A DNA stretch of 64,000 nucleotides from positions 1 to 64,000 of the forward strand of contig JANNVK010000225.1 of NCBI GenBank assembly GCA_031414415.1, written 5' to 3'. Below the pieces are notes generated by a model. The model searched no databases. It was not told the origin of the DNA and was given only the letters and a program-made list of their open reading frames with translations. Below are positions 61,303-64,000 of this stretch, one piece after another. Every line of letters starts with the position of its first letter. Positions within the stretch are counted from its first letter, which is position 1. This DNA is from JANNVK01 sp031414415. GTDB lineage: Bacteria; Acidobacteriota; Blastocatellia; Pyrinomonadales; Pyrinomonadaceae. A program made the position numbers and the translations under genes.

Positions 61303-62405
61303 AGTTAATAGGAAGTTTTCATCAAGGCGGTTCCGAACGCCAAGCCGTGCAATTGACCAAACTTTTGCACGAAGATAAAACTTTCAATGTTTTTATTGCT
61401 TCATTAAATAACGAAGGTGTATTGTTGCAAGAAGTTGAAAACATTGGTTTTACCAACATTCCTGAGTTTAAATTAACTTCATTTTACGATTTAAATTTTC
61501 TAAAACAACTACGACTTTTCGTCAAATTTTTGAAAACAAACAAAATTGATATAATCCATACACACGATTTTTATACAAATGTTTTTGGAATGTTTGGTGC
61601 TTTTCTCGCAGGCGTTAAAATCCGAATTGCCTCAAAACGCGAAACTGGCGGTGTTCGTTCAAAAAGCCAAGAATTTATCGAAAAAATTGCGTTTGGGCGA
61701 GCGAGTGCAATAGTTGCAAATTCTGAAGCTGTAAAAACATATTTAATGGCGGACGGCATTTCAGCAAAAAAAATAAACGTGATTTACAACGGCTTAGATT
61801 TAGAAAGACTCAAGCCAAAACTATCCAATCGCAAAGAAATTTGTGAAAAGTTAAGGCTACCAAACGCTGAAAACTTAAGATTTGTGACAATCGTTGCAAA
61901 TTTGCGTCATGACGTAAAAAATATTCCGATGTTTTTGCGAGTTGCCAAAAAAGTTTGCAGTAAACTGCCAGATGTTCAATTTGTTGTTGCTGGTGAAGGC
62001 AATCTTTTAACAGATTTACAGAAATTGGCTGAAGACTTGCAAGTTTCTGATAAAATTAGCTTTATCGGTCGCTGTAGTGAAGTGCCGGAGCTTCTTTCTG
62101 TCAGTTTTGCGTGTGTTTTAACGTCGCTCAACGAAGGTTTTTCTAACTCAATTTTGGAATATATGGCTGCCGGAAAGCCAGTTGTTGCAACCAATGTTGG
62201 CGGAGCAAGCGAAGCAATAGTTGAAGGCGAAACAGGTTATTTAGTTGATTCTAATGATGATGAAGCAATGGCAAATCGTTTGATCGAACTGTTAAAAGTT
62301 GAGAATAAAGTAAAATTGTTTGGAGAAAAAGGAATTGATGTTATTGTTCGTAATTTTTCGTTGAAGAATCAATTGAATAAGACATTAGAATTGTATAAAT
62401 CATAA
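61281..62405 (+). CDS. Family-4 glycosyltransferase
   Basis: A 374-residue GT-B enzyme. Seen: QLIGSFHQGGSERQAVQL, the C-terminal nucleotide-sugar site VAGEGNLL, SLNEGFSNSILEYMAAGKPVVATN and GGASEAIV, as for GT4. The first residues MNAKNA are read from the 9-bp array, so the true start may differ; no other ATG precedes the conserved core. It is 3 bp from the next asnB-like gene. Confidence 0.9.
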   Translation: MNAKNALQLIGSFHQGGSERQAVQLTKLLHEDKTFNVFIASLNNEGVLLQEVENIGFTNIPEFKLTSFYDLNFLKQLRLFVKFLKTNKIDIIHTHDFYTNVFGMFGAFLAGVKIRIASKRETGGVRSKSQEFIEKIAFGRASAIVANSEAVKTYLMADGISAKKINVIYNGLDLERLKPKLSNRKEICEKLRLPNAENLRFVTIVANLRHDVKNIPMFLRVAKKVCSKLPDVQFVVAGEGNLLTDLQKLAEDLQVSDKISFIGRCSEVPELLSVSFACVLTSLNEGFSNSILEYMAAGKPVVATNVGGASEAIVEGETGYLVDSNDDEAMANRLIELLKVENKVKLFGEKGIDVIVRNFSLKNQLNKTLELYKS

Positions 62406-62408
62406 TTT

Positions 62409-64000
62409 ATGTGCGGAATTGCCGGAATTATAGGAGTAAAAAATCAAGAAGCGAGTAAAAAAAATGCTCAGGCGATGTTAAAAACTTTGGAACATCGCGG
62501 TCCAAACGATCAAGGAATTGAATCGTGGGACGAAGTGATTTTAGGACATAGAAGACTTTCAATTTTCGATTTAAGTTCTGCCGGACATCAACCGATGCTT
62601 TCGCCTGATGGACAAATTGGAATTGTTTTTAATGGTGCAATTTATAACTTTCGTCCGCTCAGAAAAGAGCTCGAAGAATTGGGTTATGTCTTTATTAGTC
62701 AGACAGATACGGAATGTTTAATATTTGGTTATAAAGAATGGGGAATCGACAAACTCGCAAGTAAAATTGAAGGAATGTTTGCGATTGGTCTTTGGGATAA
62801 TCTTCGCAAAACGTTTTATTTGATGCGTGATAGGTTGGGTGTTAAGCCTTTAGTTTATCATTTAAAAAATGGCGAGTTAAATTTTGCATCAAGTGTTCGG
62901 GCGTTAAAAGAAGCGGGTTTTGGCAGCAATTTGAGTCGCGAAGGCGTTGCAGAATATTTGGAATTTGGATTTTTGACTGACGACTGCTCGATTTACGAAG
63001 GTATAGAAAAACTTTCACCCGCAACGATTTTAGAGTGGAATAATGGGCAAATAACAAAGCGACAATATTGGGATTTGCCTGAAACAACCGACAAACTGAT
63101 TTCATTTGAAGAAGCTGTTGAAGAAACCGAAAGATTGTTTCTCGAAGCGGTTGAGAAACGTTTGCAAGCAGACGTTGCGGTCGGTGCATTGCTGAGCGGC
63201 GGAATTGATTCGAGCCTTGTTTGTTGGGCAATTGCGAAACTTGGAGGCGATGTCACGGCGTTTACGGTTGGCGTTCCAAATGATGAATGGGACGAAAGCC
63301 ACATTGCAATAAAAACTGCAAAACAACTAGGAATTAAACACAAAATTCTCGAAATGTCGGGCGAACAGCCTTTGAATATTGATAATTTGATAAAGGCTTT
63401 TGGCGAGCCTTTTGCTTGTGCATCGGCACTAGGTTTGCTCGACATTTCACGTGAAGTTTCCCGCGAAGCAACCGTTTTGCTCACTGGCGATGGCGGCGAT
63501 GACGTTTTTCTCGGTTATCCTGAACATTTGCATTTTTTGATGGCAGAAAAAGTCGCAAAATCTACTCCGAAAGTTGTTGGAAAAACCCTGCAAGCGTTTG
63601 GTTCTTTGCTTCCGAAAAGCGGAATTTCAAAACGTGCAAATTCTTTTTTGAATTATTCTTTTGGCGGTTTAGGAGCAATTACACAATCGCGAGACGGTTT
63701 GCCTGTTTACCAAACAAATAACTTATTGGGCAAAAAACTCGAAAATATCAGCCTTTCACATCGTGAAATTCCTTTCACTTCAGGCGAAAATTTGTTAGCA
63801 GATTTTCTCAAATATGATCGAAAAACGCGATTTGTCGGTGAATATTTAACAAAGGTTGACGGAGCAACAATGCTTTACGCACTCGAAGCCCGTTCGCCAT
63901 TTTTGGACACAAAACTTTGGAAATTTGCCGCGAAGTTGCCGTATTCATTGCGGATGAAAGACCGAACGCTCAAAGCTGTTTTGCGTGAAATTGTAAAACG
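62409..64000 (+). CDS. asnB: Asparagine synthase-like glutamine amidotransferase (second copy, partial at right edge)
   Basis: A partial frame of 530 codons, open to the window end. It begins MCGIAGIIGVK (Cys2 nucleophile) with RRLSIFD, FNGAIYNF, PP-loop LSGGIDSSLV and TGDGGDDVFLGYPEH. It diverges from the first copy and so is an old paralogue rather than a duplicate of it. Together with the first it points to two different amidations in one polysaccharide locus. Confidence 0.93.
   Translation, partial: MCGIAGIIGVKNQEASKKNAQAMLKTLEHRGPNDQGIESWDEVILGHRRLSIFDLSSAGHQPMLSPDGQIGIVFNGAIYNFRPLRKELEELGYVFISQTDTECLIFGYKEWGIDKLASKIEGMFAIGLWDNLRKTFYLMRDRLGVKPLVYHLKNGELNFASSVRALKEAGFGSNLSREGVAEYLEFGFLTDDCSIYEGIEKLSPATILEWNNGQITKRQYWDLPETTDKLISFEEAVEETERLFLEAVEKRLQADVAVGALLSGGIDSSLVCWAIAKLGGDVTAFTVGVPNDEWDESHIAIKTAKQLGIKHKILEMSGEQPLNIDNLIKAFGEPFACASALGLLDISREVSREATVLLTGDGGDDVFLGYPEHLHFLMAEKVAKSTPKVVGKTLQAFGSLLPKSGISKRANSFLNYSFGGLGAITQSRDGLPVYQTNNLLGKKLENISLSHREIPFTSGENLLADFLKYDRKTRFVGEYLTKVDGATMLYALEARSPFLDTKLWKFAAKLPYSLRMKDRTLKAVLREIVK

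Overview
The window is AT-rich chromosomal DNA from a Gram-negative (diderm) bacterium. Evidence for a diderm is an outer-membrane YaiO-type barrel, a lipoprotein, an O-antigen-ligase/flippase exopolysaccharide locus and a PgpH-type HD hydrolase. Promoters that can be recognised are sigma70-like (for example TTGCTA-N17-TACAAT before the thioredoxin gene). The long HflX form, the many short repeat arrays and the general gene style would fit Acidobacteriota (Blastocatellia-like), but no rRNA or other phylogenetic marker is present, so this is only a guess.

Layout. 1-7990 (mostly minus): a CrtI-like desaturase, then a 5-oxoprolinase set (pxpB, pxpC, pxpA) with an NRAMP-related transporter of the YcsG type boxed in by inverted hairpin repeats, a histone-deacetylase-family hydrolase and an ABC-2 permease. 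8062-16661: a lipoprotein, a C39-like peptidase with a small partner, coaX, a redox group (alcohol dehydrogenase, monooxygenase, thioredoxin, quinone reductase) and a homocysteine methyltransferase/MTHFR fusion behind a SAM-II riboswitch. 16662-25372: pgpH, hflX, sat-cysC fusion, cysQ, a PIN toxin-antitoxin pair, a free methionine sulfoxide reductase and small membrane proteins. 25514-31902 (minus): a 13-repeat YCF48-like protein, RNase H, an SbcC/Rad50-like ATPase and Sua5. 32073-35908: response regulator, YaiO barrel, HEAT-repeat protein, processive glycosyltransferase. 36027-40099: a second PIN toxin-antitoxin pair, uvrC, and a small accessory islet with a frameshifted phospholipase-D-like gene. 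40337-45037: an aromatic amino acid operon (pheA, aminotransferase, tyrA, DAHP synthase-chorismate mutase) interrupted by a four-helix-bundle gene between direct repeats. 45142-47425: GNAT and small unknown genes. 47870-64000: a sigma-like regulator followed by an exopolysaccharide locus (ligase/polymerase, three glycosyltransferases, flippase, two asparagine-synthetase-like amidotransferases, methyltransferase, deacetylase-like protein, heparinase-like lyase); the second asnB runs off the right edge.

The most unusual property is the repeat content. Arrays with 7- or 9-bp units, and at least three families of larger inverted repeats, fill many gaps. They repeatedly touch or supply stop codons, and in one case a start codon, of neighbouring genes. 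Other points worth a second look are the SAM-II riboswitch with a terminator just before the start codon, a possible AUC start for hflX, the transporter lacking the NRAMP metal ligands beside 5-oxoprolinase, the C39-like peptidase pair, the RR-YaiO-HEAT-GT2 cluster, and the homopolymer frameshift in the PLD-like gene. I found no rRNA, tRNA, CRISPR array, transposase or prophage.
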